Below the pieces are notes generated by a model. That model made no database searches. It saw nothing but the letters and a program-made list of their open reading frames with translations, and was not told the DNA's origin. The translations under genes and the position numbers were made by a program. DNA of 64,000 nucleotides from Blepharisma stoltei (taxonomy: Eukaryota; Ciliophora; Heterotrichea; Heterotrichida; Blepharismidae). The stretch covers positions 310,001-374,000 of the forward strand of contig CAJZBQ010000030.1 of assembly GCA_914767885.1 (NCBI GenBank), in the 5' to 3' direction. Within the stretch, counting starts at the first letter, position 1. Every line of letters begins with the position of its first letter. Shown in pieces: positions 11,732 to 23,557 of this stretch.

Positions 11732-13015
11732 TTAAGGATAAACAAATTTCTAGCTTCTTAGTTAGCAAAAATATTATTTATTATAAAAGCTGAGATATAA
11801 GATAATAATAGTTAGGAATTCAATTAAAAGAGATAAGTAATTTATAAAATATCTTTAATGGTTAAAGATATAACAGTTTTATTTTAAAATCGTATAAAAA
11901 TGATTATTTTTCCACAAAAATGCTTTGTTTTAAAATTCTTATCCTGTGAAAGTCTATCAAGGGTTTATATTGACAGGGATATAGCTAATTCTTTAATTGG
12001 ATTAATAGCATATTCAAATAAATACACAATTAAAATAGCATTCTGCTAATAGAAATATGCAATTTGATGGAAATTATTGTTGCTATCCAATAACTGATAA
12101 TCCTCTTCAATACAAGTCAAAGTGCCTTCACTCAACCATTTAGGAGCCTTATTCTCTCCAAAAACTATCCATGTACGGCGCTAACATAAGTTCAGTTTTC
12201 CCCATGGAAGATTTACTCAACAGCAACTGAAACATTCTAGAGCGATAATAGAGTATCTGATGCAAGGAGAAGAGGAATTTTACTTCTTAAAATTCCAGGT
12301 GAAAGATACTCTTAGGCAGAGTACGCAGAGGGCTAAAGCTTAGGCAAGAAAATTTTTTCCAAGAGATTTTCTTTCCAGCAAGTGGCTCATAAATGGCCTT
12401 ACAGCCTTATAAAAAGAGCTGGAAAAGAAATGTCCTAGATTTAATCAGTTGTGGAAAAAGGCTCTGTCTATCTTACCTCTAGAAGAGAATGGCAAAGTAA
12501 ATGCTGAGCAACTTATTAAATAAGCAAGAAAGCCACGACTGAAATAGGTAGCGCAGTAAGAATTATTCTGAAGAATATTAATAAACATGGTTCATAATTT
12601 TTTATAATTAATAAGAGCTCTTTTGTATCTATTCTAAAATTATATCAGTGAAGTTTTAAACTAGTTATAAATTCGATTTAATAAAGACATTATAGCAAAG
12701 CTCTCAATTTTTATTTCAAATCTTTTCAGAATTTTGATTTTAGCTGTCTTGCACATGCTGAAAATTTCCATTTTCATTATATTAGTGAAGCTTCTATTAC
12801 TTCCAGATAATTTTTCATAAATTGATTTTTTGAAAAGTTGATTTTCTCCTAGTCGCAAGTGTGACTTCTTAAGTAGCTTATGTTTTTGCTCATAAATGCT
12901 TTTAATAAAGCCATTGCATAATAAGCATTATTAAGCACAAATTTTATGATATAAGATAAATACGAAGGGGACAGTTGCAGTTAGACCTATTTACAAATTA
13001 ATTTTTGTTTAATTA
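11732..13015. other. Intergenic, no gene recognised
   Basis: About 1.3 kb. Its middle (12060-12600) is less AT-rich than its surroundings and has one frame with fairly protein-like composition, but that frame holds seven TAA/TAG, about what chance gives. It may be an old eliminated sequence. No terminal repeats found. Confidence 0.35.
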
Positions 13016-13984
13016 TTATTTAAGGCTTTCCTTCGAATAATTTCTGTAAAATTCTCTGAATTTAATCAATCCTTGATACTGTTTATAGTTTTGCTTCATT
13101 GTCAAATATTCAGCATTTTTTCGTTTGCTTACTCCGCCCCCATCCTTGATCGAACGATTGACTGTAAAAAATTCCTAAAAAATTGGGGAACTTAACCCCC
13201 ATCCTTGATCGAACGATTTTTATATCATGCAAATTTTTTATATATATAAAAATATAATAGTTATCAAAAGCTTGGGAAGATGTACATAATGAATTTTTTT
13301 TCAGAAACTTTGAGACGACAGAAAGCTTCGAAATCAACCATTCAAAGTGATTTAGTAATCACTCTAGGTTAAAAACTCAATAATCTAAATAAAATAGAGA
13401 TTCTTTAAAATTTAAAAAAAAAAATTTATTTTAATAAGGACCAAATTAAAATTTATACAGTTTAAAGGGGTAACTAATAAATCAAAATATAAAAAATTGG
13501 TATTTTTATGAAATTAATTCAATTTTTTGCTATAAAAATAATTATTATAAATACTCTTAACCCTCTTATTTAAAAGTAAAAAAAAAATATATATATATAT
13601 ATTTTTTTTACATATAAATTTTGTTTTAACCCCATCCTTGATCGAACGATGGCGAGTCTTTCGATCAAGGATGGGGGGGGAGTTAGGCGATTCGCAGCTT
13701 GAATTATTCCAAAACATAGCAATACTGACAGAAAAGTCAAAACTCCTACTATCGCTAATTTATTTCTATAGAATAAATTATCATTCTCTACTTCAGAAGT
13801 CCTACTGCTTAATTGAATAAAATCTAATATAAAATATACTTGGCTGGTCCTTTACAAATGAGGCTTCATTATTTGTGGAATGAAAAGATGGACTTATATT
13901 GCTTTCTATTGTGCGCTGAGAAGCTGCTTTTATAGCTGAACTGATAATTAAAAAACTCAAGATTAAGAGTGCGTGAGTTTTCAT
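13016..13984 (-). CDS. Small single-pass membrane protein (one intron, one IES)
   Basis: 132 residues after removing a 16-nt intron (13835-13850, GTATATTTTATATTAG in gene sense) and a 554-bp MITE (TTA at 13129 and 13683): 969 minus 16 minus 554 is 399 nt. It has a signal peptide (MKTHALLILSFLIISSAIKA), a short polar lumenal part, one membrane helix (LAIVGVLTFLSVLLCFGII) and a basic, Tyr-rich cytosolic tail, so it looks like a type I membrane protein. No family recognised. Both the intron and the IES must be removed to see the gene; the helix is at the edge of the MITE. Confidence 0.8.
13129..13685 (+). mobile_element. Family 1 MITE, full-length, IES in the membrane-protein gene
   Basis: TTA-flanked (13129-13131; 13683-13685). 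Left end: two direct copies of ATCCTTGATCGAACGA about 60 bp apart, each preceded by a C-run. Right end: hairpin of the motif with its inverse. The interior resembles the copy at 7691-8172, including TTTATATCATGCAAATTTTT and a tract of AT repeats. One motif copy in the hairpin carries a substitution (TCTTTCGATC). No coding capacity. Confidence 0.92.
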
Positions 13985-14248
13985 ATTTATAAAAACGGAT
14001 ATTTACAGTTAGGAGGATAAACAATTAATTTTTAGGATAAACTTAAAGAACTCTTGTTAAAGATGTAGCTTTATAATTGGCTTAAATTATTTATTTCTGA
14101 TTTAAATGAAAAAGGGCTTAGCCTTTAAAAATAAAGAAATAGTTTTCATATCTATCAATTGAACTACTATTTTAAAGAGTTATTTTCAATTTTTCAGTTC
14201 TTGGATTTGATAAGGCTCTAATTCAAATATATAACTCAAATTATAAAT

Positions 14249-16667
14249 ATGGGGAAAAAAGAAGTCCGTGAAATCCCATGGAACCAAGTTAAAATTGTTA
14301 TTTTGATACTTTTTTCGACAAGTATAAATGCGGCAGTAATGACTAATTAGTTTACAATTCCGATTTCTGGATTTTTTATTCTTGAAACAAAAACATCAGA
14401 CGATTTAGAAGAAATTGGTTACTATTCTGGATTGCTAACTTTTGCATTTTGTTTCGGAAAACTTGTGGCGTGAAGATTTACTAACTGGGCAGCACCTCAG
14501 TATGGCACCCACTGTATTGCTTCTTTTCTACTATTTTTTTCAGCTGTATTAACAATTTTATTTGGATTCTGCACCTCCCTTTTCATTGGGCTGACAGTTC
14601 GATTTTTTGCAGGAATTTGCTCTACAACTCAGCTTCTCAGCAAAATTCTTTTAAGGCAGCTCTCTCAGTCCTGCATGGAAAAGTTTTATCAAGTTACTTA
14701 TGTTTCCATTGGCTCCATGTCTTTTGATCATGAATTTTTATAGTGCGGCATTTCTCTCACTCCCCCCCCCCCTCCGTGAGCGAACAAAAAAATTTTGTTC
14801 GCTCACGGAGGGGGGTTATTTTTTTTTTTTAAAAAAAATTTATATATAAATTTTATAAAAAATATTTTTTTCGAAATTTAAAAAAATCCTAATTTGCAAA
14901 AATTGGGAAGCAAATATTAATTTAATTTGCAAAATTTATGTTTTAAAACGCAATTTGTTTAAAATTAAACAGAATTAGCTCTAGATTTCATTATACTAAT
15001 TATCACTTATATATCAAAATTTTTTCCATTAAAATTTTTTCTATTAAAAAAATTTTTGTTCACTCACGGAGGGTGGGTTTTTGGTCAAAAAATGGCGATT
15101 TTTCTAATGGTTTTGTTCGCTCACGGGGGGGGGGGGGGGAGTCAGGAAATTTATTTGAAACATTTTATATAGTATATACAGTAAGGCATTTGATCAATTT
15201 CTACCAAATAATACACCATTTAAAATTTTGGTCCAAATAAATTCGCAATATCAAAAATGCAGTATTATTGAGCTTGCACCCAATTCCATTATAGTACAAA
15301 CAATAGGAATCGGGATTGGAATTATAATCGGAGGGACAACTTCTTATATCACAATAGAAAATGATGCGAGAATAAGTGAGTATATTAATCATCATCCTTT
15401 TCTTATCCCTAGTATTGTAACTGGGTTTATTGAATTTATTGTTTTTATTTTGGCTTCAACTCAGTTCGCGGATAATCCTTTACCAGCTCAAAATCAGCAA
15501 AAGCCAAACCCTGTCACACAGCCTAAAAAAGAACAAAAGAATACAGGAAAATATGTAGAGCTTGAAGAAACAAAAAAGAATGAAGAAGCGAAAGATGAGG
15601 GTCCTATTACTGAAAGAAAAGAAAATCCTAATGAAGAGGAGGAAGAAGAAGAAGAGGAAGACCTGCCAAGCTATTTGCAAGTTTCAGGAATCGACTTAAT
15701 GCTTGCAAACTCAGAAGAGCCAAAATCCTCAAGTCGTCATGGTATTCATTATTTTTCTCCGAGAAACCCTGTAAAAAACACTGAGAATGGTAAATGGCCT
15801 ATGAGTGCTCGAGGAGGAGAAGTTGGAAAAGTTTTCCATATTGATAATGAAGGTGGAGAATCAGCTAGAGAAAGAGAAGAGCCAGAAAATAGTGAACCAG
15901 AGCGAGCTGGGCCGGTCCAAAATGTTAAACATACCCATATTTCTTTTGTTGAAGAGGATTTCGAAGGGCAAACTGAAGAGGATACTCATCCTCAGCAGCC
16001 TGTACAAAATATTTCTCTAGAAGATCGGTTTAAAAGAGATTTTGACTATCTATGGAACAGCAAAGCACCTAAGTATGCATTGACACATCTAGCGATTTTT
16101 TCTATATGCTTTTCTGCAGTGGAAGAATTTTTCACTGTGTGGTTTATGATAAAATTCGGAATGAAAAATATTGAAATTGGGGTAATTTTAGGGACGTCTT
16201 ATATAATAGGGTACACTCTACATATCTATGCAATGCCTAAATTACTTGAGTCAGTGCCTCTATGAAAAACTATTAGAGGAATATCATATATTATGATTGG
16301 ATTATTAATGGGTTTTGTCCCTATAAACTATGCGATTATGCCTTTGGGAATTTTTGTGGCACTTATAATAGTTATATCGATTTTCAAGTTTTTCTCATCA
16401 ATTTTACTTACCTCTTCTTGACTATTTGTAAGTGACTCTGTAAATATACATAATAGAGAAGCTCTAGAAATTTATGCAGATGAAATTGCCTTGTTTTGTA
16501 AGATTTTAGGGAGCATAATTGGCCCACTGATGCTTTCAGCGTTTATTGATGCAGCAGTCCCTATTCCTCTGATAATGTGCGTAGCTTTTATTTGTGTTTC
16601 ATGGCTATTATCGATTTTAAGCTTCAGTCATTTTCCAAGATTCAATGTTTACCCGTATAGAGTGTAA
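14249..16667 (+). CDS. Major facilitator superfamily transporter (one intron, nested IES)
   Basis: 610 residues after removing a 15-nt intron (14336-14350, GTAATGACTAATTAG) and a 571-bp IES between TTA at 14694 and 15265; the remainder is 1833 nt. About twelve membrane segments: six before and six after a long acidic, hydrophilic loop (about residues 240-430) with a Glu run. The join gives ...QSCMEKFYQVIELAPNSII, placing the glycine-rich helix 5 (TIGIGIGIIIGG) at the spacing expected after helix 4. Order and motifs resemble the ZIFL/tetracycline-exporter-like MFS branch; the substrate is unknown. TGA is Trp at several sites. Alternative joints leave a TAG in the frame, so I prefer this one. 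Confidence 0.8.
14336..14350 (+). other. 15-nt intron
   Basis: GTAATGACTAATTAG interrupts the first membrane segment of the MFS gene; its last codon would be a TAG stop if not removed. Length and GTA...TAG form match heterotrich mini-introns. Confidence 0.85.
14694..15267 (+). other. Outer IES in the MFS gene, carrying a nested family 2 MITE
   Basis: TTA at 14694-14696 and 15265-15267. About 186 bp of this IES is its own sequence; the rest is a family 2 MITE inserted between TCA copies (14757 and 15142). Removing only the MITE leaves the frame broken, while removing the whole block restores it. Confidence 0.7.
14757..15144 (-). mobile_element. Family 2 MITE nested in an IES
   Basis: Flanked by TCA at 14757-14759 and 15142-15144. 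Motif CTCCGTGAGCGAACAAAA. The left end is a hairpin (motif, AAAATTT spacer, inverted motif, GGGGGTT). The right end has two copies about 55 bp apart separated by GGTGGGTTTTTGG...ATGGCGATTTTTC. The interior holds the conserved TAGCTCTAGATTTCATTATA found in other copies. Confidence 0.9.
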
Positions 16668-16832
16668 ATTAAAGTAGTTCTAAATATATGAAAATAACAA
16701 TAATAAATCCTCAATTTTTTAACTATATTTTAAAAATCATTAATGAATATTATTATTTAGCAAGTATGCTTAGGTTTTCATATGCTTTTAAAGAGTTTCT
16801 ATTAAATATGATTATAAATATAACGACTCCTA

Positions 16833-18383
16833 ATGCGTATTCGTGAGCAATATACCAAATGACCAGTTTCCACACAGCTTGTCAGTACTTTTATTACATC
16901 TTCTCTGATTCTTGTAGGGATTCTTATCATTATAACTATATTTCAGCTAGACTGACTAAGAAATACCACGATTTCCAGCACAAGAACTGTAATACATCAT
17001 AATACAAGAAAGCACCTCTCAAATCTTGGCTGGGACGAAGCTAATTTTACTTCTTTGTCCTTTAATTCATTCATCAACTATATAAACTATCAAAAAAATC
17101 TTGACGAATTGATGCTTGGTTTTGGCTCAAGCTCTCCACCTATCAAAAGTGATGATCCTATATGGGATGACGCTATTCCTGATACCATCACAGAAACCAT
17201 AAATGGGACAGCTTATACTTATGAATCTGGAGTTTTCTTTTCCAAATATAAAGACTCTTTAAGCTCAGCTGGCGAAACTCTTGTAAATTTAGAAGCAGCA
17301 ATGGACAAGTTCTACCCTTTAATATTTCGAGAATATTTTACCCTCATTTATTCAGGCTTTGAGACAGATGAAATTCTTCATTATTATCCAGGGTATAAAT
17401 CAACTGATAGAACTTATTCTCCCCTCGTAAATGAATGATATTATAAAGCAAAAGATCACCCTGATAGTGTAATTATAACAGAGCCATATCAAGGAACCAC
17501 TGAAGGGACTTGAATGATTACTATATCCCAAGCAATTCTAGACAGTTCTGATAACTTTTATGGAGTAACAGCTGTTGATATAACATTGAATAATATAATG
17601 TCAAGGCTAAATAGCGTTGTGATTTTAGATAGCGGATTTATATTGCTAATCACAGCAGGAGAAGGGTTTGTGCTTAGCCGCCCGAAGAGCTGGATGATAT
17701 TAGGGGAAGAATTGAAAATTTATGATAAAGACAAGACAGGGATTTCACAAAAAAAGTGATGGAAATTAACAAACGAAACATATGGAGATCTATTGGAATT
17801 CACAGGCCCAAATTCAACTGATTATTATGCCACTCTTCACCCAGTAAGGCCATATAATGATATACAAAATATCACTCATTGAATAATGGTTTGTGCAATA
17901 AAATCCGAAGTAGATAAGCCTGTTGATGACATGCGCGATGATTTTAGCGATACCTATGTAGAAATTTTTTGGATTGTAATCAGTATTGCAATTGCTACTT
18001 TTATCTTAATTTCGATACTTTTATTGTTTGCTGCTGAAAAAGTAGCAACCCCGCTCCAACTACTAAATAGCATTATTTTAAAAATATCTTCAAGATCTTT
18101 ATACCCTAAAATTCTCAAAGGAACAAGTCTTGCAGGGCTAAATAAATACACGGAGTATATGGAAGGACTGATTAATGCATTTATTAAAAAAATTAAAAGG
18201 ATTGATGAAAAAGAAAAAAAATTCGACAAGTTTGTGTGGGGCACAACCAGGCCGAATGACCATTTTTTGTTTAACGAGTGGAAAGATAAGCTTTATCCTT
18301 TTAATATATACAAGGATAAGGAAATGTCGTGGAGATCAACAATTCCTAGCCTTGTAAAAGTTTCTATTATGAGCAAGACTTAG
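16833..18383 (+). CDS. dCache-like sensor protein with two membrane helices
   Basis: 516 residues in one frame through about nine TGA (Trp) codons. Start ATG at 16833 (MRIREQYTKW). Membrane helix 1 at about 25-45 (SSLILVGILIIITIF), then a large extracellular domain to about 370 with PAS-like Cache features (YYPGYKSTDRTYSPLVNEWYY; the motif of a dCache ligand domain, followed by DSSDNFYGVTAVDITL), then membrane helix 2 (FWIVISIAIATFILISILL) and a roughly 120-residue cytosolic tail with a HAMP-like start. No kinase or cyclase domain follows. In ciliates such modules occur in receptor cyclases and chemoreceptors; a stand-alone receptor role is inference. Confidence 0.75.
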
Positions 18384-18425
18384 GATAAATCTATTATTTA
18401 TATTTTCTAGTTATAAATTTGTGTA

Positions 18426-21400
18426 TTATTCTTTTTTTGATAGTTCTTCCAAATTTTTTTCATAATTTTTGATATTTTCATTTACATTTTCTATGCAAAA
18501 ATTGATTTCAGGGCTGAGTCAAAGCCCTACACAATCCCATAGTGGCTTGGCAACGACTTTGAGGAAACCAATTTCATTTTTATAATAAATTAAAGGCTGG
18601 TTAATATCTTTCATATGCTCCGTCAATGGCAGACAATTTGCCACTTCCTCTCTATACTGCTTATAAAATTCCTCACATACAAGTTTTGACCACATTGTAT
18701 AAGTTTGATTATTTTTAGCACTATGAGCTAAATCTGCCACATGAATTATAAATGCGGCAGTTTTTTCGCAGTCATCGTCAATAGATCCTAAAGGCCTCTC
18801 ATTCAGATCTTTAAACCTATTACTCATATTAGAAATCATATTAAAATGTATGGCCATATCAGTATCCAATATACATCTTATCATTAATTTTCTGACCCCT
18901 TTTAGCATATTTGTCGGGACCCCTTCAAGGATATTACAAGAGTCATTTTGTAATATATGAAAAGTTAAGGCAGAGTGATGGTTTTCTAAGACTGACTTAT
19001 CATTATAGGTAATCGCATATTGACTCGCCCTATTTATTTCGAAATTGTTGGTATGGCCTGTATGACCAATATCGTGGCATAGAGCAGCTATTAGCTGTGC
19101 GTAAATTTCTTGAGTTTTGAAGACCAAACCTGCTGCAGTGGCTGACAATAAGTAATAGCTTGAATGCATGACTGTAAAGCCATGGTAAAAGTTGTGGTAA
19201 GGATTGGTATAAGTCTGATAATTCTCTTCTACTTTTGATACAAAGTTTGCCAGCCTAGCATGTTTTATATCAAAGATATTGATTAAATCAAAGTTTTGTA
19301 GCATAGCTTTGATATAAATTAGATGGCAGCTTATATCAAAAGCATTGAGGTTCCAGTTTCTAAGTTCTTCTAGTTCTGATGCCAGCTCTCCATCTTTATC
19401 TCCACTATACTTTCTTTCTCTAATAACAGGACTTCTTAGCCCTCCTTGCTCACTAGTATCAGTGTATTCATTAATAATGCTTATAAGCTCATTTCCTTTT
19501 GAATGCATATCGATAGGTATCTTTATTTCAGTGCGATTGAGGTTTCCTTGCTTTAATGTGTTTATTACATCAATTACTTGTAAATAAGTATCTGAGTTGT
19601 GGTCGAAATCTTGGGATATTATTGAAAGCTTTTGGATGCATTTTTGTAGCGATGTTTCAGCTTGAACTGAGCTTGTAAGGACGTCTAATTGGTTTTGCAT
19701 GGCTGCGAGCTTAGAGTTTAGCTCTTCAATCGCTGTGGCATCTTCTAGAATTATAACAACACCTGAAGTTTCTAAAGTAATAAAATCTTGTAAAGGAACT
19801 AGTGTATAATTAAAAGGCAAGGAGTCTTCTCCTGCAATTATAAGCTCTTCTCCGCTTCCTACATGATATTTATGTGGATTTTTTATCAGTCTCTGTGATT
19901 TTTTGTATATTTTTTTCTTGGGATTTTGAAATATTGCATTGATGTCGAGAACTAGCTGTCTATTATGCTTTAGCCATGAAATATAGCTTGAATTCTTCGC
20001 AGTTGCTTCAGTGATTCCTAAAATCTCTTCAAATGATCTGTTATTATAATAAAGTTTTCCACTACCATCTACAACTAATATATAATTCCCAAGGCTATTT
20101 AATATATTTATAAGCCTTGTCCTTTCTTCGATATTTTTATCAAATAATTTTCAGCCTTGCAAAACAACGCCTACAAGCTCGGCAAAAATTTCCAAAATGT
20201 CTTCATCATTTTGGTCAAAAATCCCTTCATTTTTGTTTAACATCTGGAGGACTGCGATTGTCTCACCATTGCAGTCTAATACAGGCATACATAGAATATC
20301 GTGAGTACGATAGCCAGTGAGATCGTCAATTTCATGATTAAAACGGAAATCTTGATAAGCGTCACATATAATTTCTGTTAGGCCGGTTTGGGCGACATAG
20401 CCTGCTATTCCTTTGCCTAGAGGGACTTCGAAGTTTGTAGGGATTTCTTGTTCTGAGCCTTGGACTTTGACGACTAAAGAATTCCCTTCACGAATATAAA
20501 CAGTAGCTCGGTCACAGTCAAGTAGCTTTTGAGAAGCGTCACGAATTGTGCTGATAATTGAATAAGTGTTGATACTTGTAGCATGATGCCGAATTAAATG
20601 CCGGAGTTTGGTGACATCGTGGCTTTTTTCGTTTTTATCACTTTTCAAAGCTTTAAAAACTACCCTAGCAACTTCTCCTATAATATTCTTGTCTTCCTTA
20701 GTAAAGTTGCTGAAAAATGTCCAAGTTTCATCTTTTTTATTTCATACTTCAATTACAAATGCATTTTCATTTGAAACATAAGGAACCATCATCATATTTT
20801 CTCTTCCATACTCCTTAACAAACATCAATGCTTTACCTGTTTTAATCGAATTTTCATACAAGGCTTGCATCTCTGCTGACAAAGAGCAGCTAGTTTTTCC
20901 TTGTGCTATTGAATACTCATAAATTACTCCATCATTTTTGTAATAACCATTCACCCCTTCACAATAAATTAAAGCTTTGATTATTTCTAATGACGAAATA
21001 ACCAAAATATCAACGCCATTCTCAGTAGCTAGCCTTTGGAGTATATTTTTAGCTAAAAGGTGATTGCTCTGCGCAAAGTTGGAAACTGCAAAAACCTGCT
21101 TGCATCATTGTTGCAAGAGTTTATTTTTTTCTCCTTCTTTTACAATAGTTTTCCAGTCAGATTGCGGAGGGTCACTAATTTTTATATTAAAATTATCATG
21201 CTCGATTGTTATAGGGTTGGGCCTTCTATGTCTATGTGACTTTGACAATTGGTCTTTTTCATTATTTGAAATTATTAGTTCATCTGAGACTTGATTTTCT
21301 TTTTTCCTAGAATTTACTAGTTCAAAGACCATCATACCAACTGATTGGACTATAAGCGCATCATTCGACGTAAAATTAGTTATCAGGCCCAAAGGATCAA

Positions 21401-21905
21401 TTTTGTTGCATAACACTACCACTCCATATACTTCAGTTTTATCAGCATTGGAAATAGGAACTGCACAGATGCTTTGTAAGTTTTCATCAGAGTTTATTCA
21501 GTCTCTCCCTGGCAATCAATTTTCAGTAAAGCTTGCATAAAAACTTGATTTCTGAGGGTCGTTTATAATTTGATATAGGTTGGTGTCTGCCACAAAGCCA
21601 GGGAGATTTTTTGAATTGATTTCCAGGAATTCAAAATTTTCTTTATTTCCTGAAAATTTCAGCCTGCTTTTCTCTTTTATAAAGACTTCGACTCTTGAGG
21701 AAGAAGTTAAGGCTTTGCATGTTGATTTTATTGAGGGTTCAAGGTCAATTGGGGAGATGGCATCTAGTTGAAAAATTTTGGAAATTTGTTTAGCACAGTG
21801 GTATAAAAGGTCACCTACTCCAGCAGGAACAAGAATTAAGGCTTTTTCTTCGAGCTCTGCTTCATTAAAGTCAGATAGGTTTCTTTTAGGGTTTTGAGGG
21901 TTCAT
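18426..21905 (-). CDS. Cyclic-nucleotide phosphodiesterase with GAF and PAS domains
   Basis: 1159 residues in one uninterrupted frame, no introns. The N-terminal half has two to three GAF-like domains (about 20-200, 270-400 and 435-585; the last is clearest, with LLDCDRATVYIREG and LGKGIAGYVAQTG). A PAS-like segment follows (about 600-700, NYILVVDGSGKLYYNN), a helical linker, then a class I phosphodiesterase domain (about 850-1120) with metal-site motifs HNFYHGF, CHDIGHTGHTN and HVADLAHSAK. It should hydrolyse cAMP and/or cGMP, with GAF domains as likely nucleotide sensors; which nucleotide cannot be told. Trp at several sites is TGA, including one 12 residues after the last catalytic-domain helix, so the stop is TAA at 18426. 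Confidence 0.93.
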
Positions 21906-22079
21906 TTAATTTAAGGAATATATATTTATATAAAAGTAAAAGTGATCAGTTTTATTATCAAAATTAAAAAAATCCATTTATAAATTTAATAGCTAGAAGC
22001 CTGCTTTAATAGGAATTCTTAAAGAGTATTAATATAAGAAGTTGAAAGATATAATTTTTATAAATCAAATCAAACAAAA

Positions 22080-23243
22080 ATGATTTATCACTATTTTTTA
22101 TTGTTGATTCTTTCAAGTTTAATTGCAAATGCGCAGAAGGCAATAGATCTCTCAGCAGCTAACTTTGATGAATTTGTAATAAACTCTCAAGAAGTATGGA
22201 TGATTTTGTTTTATAGCTCAGAAGATAATCGAAGTAAAAATTATCCTCCTGTATTCAAAAAGTCTGCCGTGAAACTTGAAGGACTAGCACAATATGGAAT
22301 GGTTAATATAGCCCAAGAGGTATCTCTTATTCCTTCAAATGATTAAATTTTATAAGTAAATATTTTTGTAGCAGTCAAAAGTAGCGCTATCAAAAGGAAA
22401 AATAAGTTAAATACATAAAAATACTTAAAAATAATATAAAAAATGAATTTATTTGGTGCAAAAGATACTTGACTAAATTTATTAAAAAATTACTGTGGAA
22501 ACTTTTCACAGTTGAATGAGGGATTTAGTGAGAGGTTTGGTATTTCTAAACTGCCTGCTATTAAAATGTTTGGAGCTGAAAAATCAAATCCTATAGATTT
22601 TAATCAGTCGCCGAATTTTCAGTCTATAACAGATTTTGCGAATTCTCGCGCACCAATGGAAAAAGAAAAAATTGCTAATTGAAGAAGCTGTACTTCTCAA
22701 AGCGGCCAAGAATCCAAATCATGTGAATATAAAACTTTAAATCCTCCTCCTCCTCCACCTCCACAAACAACTAGCAAATCATCTTCTAAACCTTCTGAAG
22801 TAGTTCATTATACTCAAGAATGATCGCAGCCACAGCAAGCACAGATTTTGCAATTAACTTCTCAAAGAATTTTAGATTCAAGCTGCAGAGAATGAATTTG
22901 CATTATTTTATTTGTGCCAAAGCTCAATAGCAGCTTAAAAGAAATTGAAAAATATTTAGGGATTTTAAACGATTTAAAAGATATCCCTAAAGACAAAAAT
23001 GTTAATTTTTTATGGGCACAAGGAGGAGATTTTTCCGAGTTTGAAAATGTATTCGGGACAAGTGAAATTTACCCTTCAATTGTTGGCATGAGAATGAAAA
23101 AGCAGAAGTTTACGTTGTTTAATGGCAGGTTTGAAAGGAATCGTGTTTCGAGATTTTATGGGAAACTAATTCGAGGTGGCATAGAAATCAAAGATTATAG
23201 CAGTCTTCCAGTCTTAAATGAAGTTAAAAAATGGACACAATAG
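22080..23243 (+). CDS. PDIA6-like protein without CXXC (paralogue 1, one IES)
   Basis: 338 residues after removing 147 bp between TTA at 22343 and 22490 (1164 minus 147 is 1017). Signal peptide (MIYHYFLLLILSSLIANA), one thioredoxin-fold domain (about 20-110: WMILFYSSED..., FGISKLPAIKMFG), a Pro/Ser-rich linker with a PPPPPPP run, then a C-terminal b-type domain like that of PDIA6/P5 (FLWAQGGDFSEFENVFG, YPSIVGMRMKK). The place of the CGHC active site reads SSEDNRSKNYPP, so no redox cysteines. It should be an ER-lumenal, redox-inactive chaperone-like protein; no KDEL-type tail is seen. The related gene is at 37671-40456. Confidence 0.85.
22343..22492 (+). other. 147-bp IES in PDIA6-like gene 1
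   Basis: TTA at both ends (22343-22345, 22490-22492), AT-rich interior, with no terminal repeat that I can see. Left as is, the frame ends at TAA right after TTA. Removal gives ...PSNDYCGNFSQLNEGF. Confidence 0.85.
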
Positions 23244-23557
23244 ATACTATTAATATTCAATGACATAATTTTATGACTAACAATATAGTTATTTAGCTTT
23301 AATAGATAAAATGCTCATATAAAGAGTAAGACAAAAAAATCATGGTACTTATCTAAAGTAATACATAAATAGAATTGATTAAAATAAATGTTTTATTAAT
23401 TCAAATAGCATTTGATAATCAAAGTATATAAAGAAAACCAAAAATAATGGTCTAAACTCACAACGGTATACTGAATTCACTTGAGAAATATTTTTTAGTT
23501 AACCCTGCACTCTAGCCTTTTAAATTATTGAAACTGATAAAATATTAAAAATCTTAC
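23244..23557. other. Intergenic, nothing recognised
   Basis: 314 bp of AT-rich sequence between two same-strand genes; no repeats or reading frames of note. Confidence 0.4.

Noticed and set aside
12060-12600. A protein-like frame in which seven TAA/TAG could all be glutamine, ending in TGA, as if from a UAR=Gln ciliate.
   Set aside because: The number of TAA/TAG is about what chance gives for this base composition, a TGA-free run of this length is not rare, and no family motif was recognised.
14651-14682. A 16-nt GT-AG intron (GTCCTGCATGGAAAAG) to repair the MFS frame.
   Set aside because: It is G+C-rich and lacks the TAG end of the other introns, and a further frame change would still be needed after the MITE; one TTA-TTA removal explains everything.
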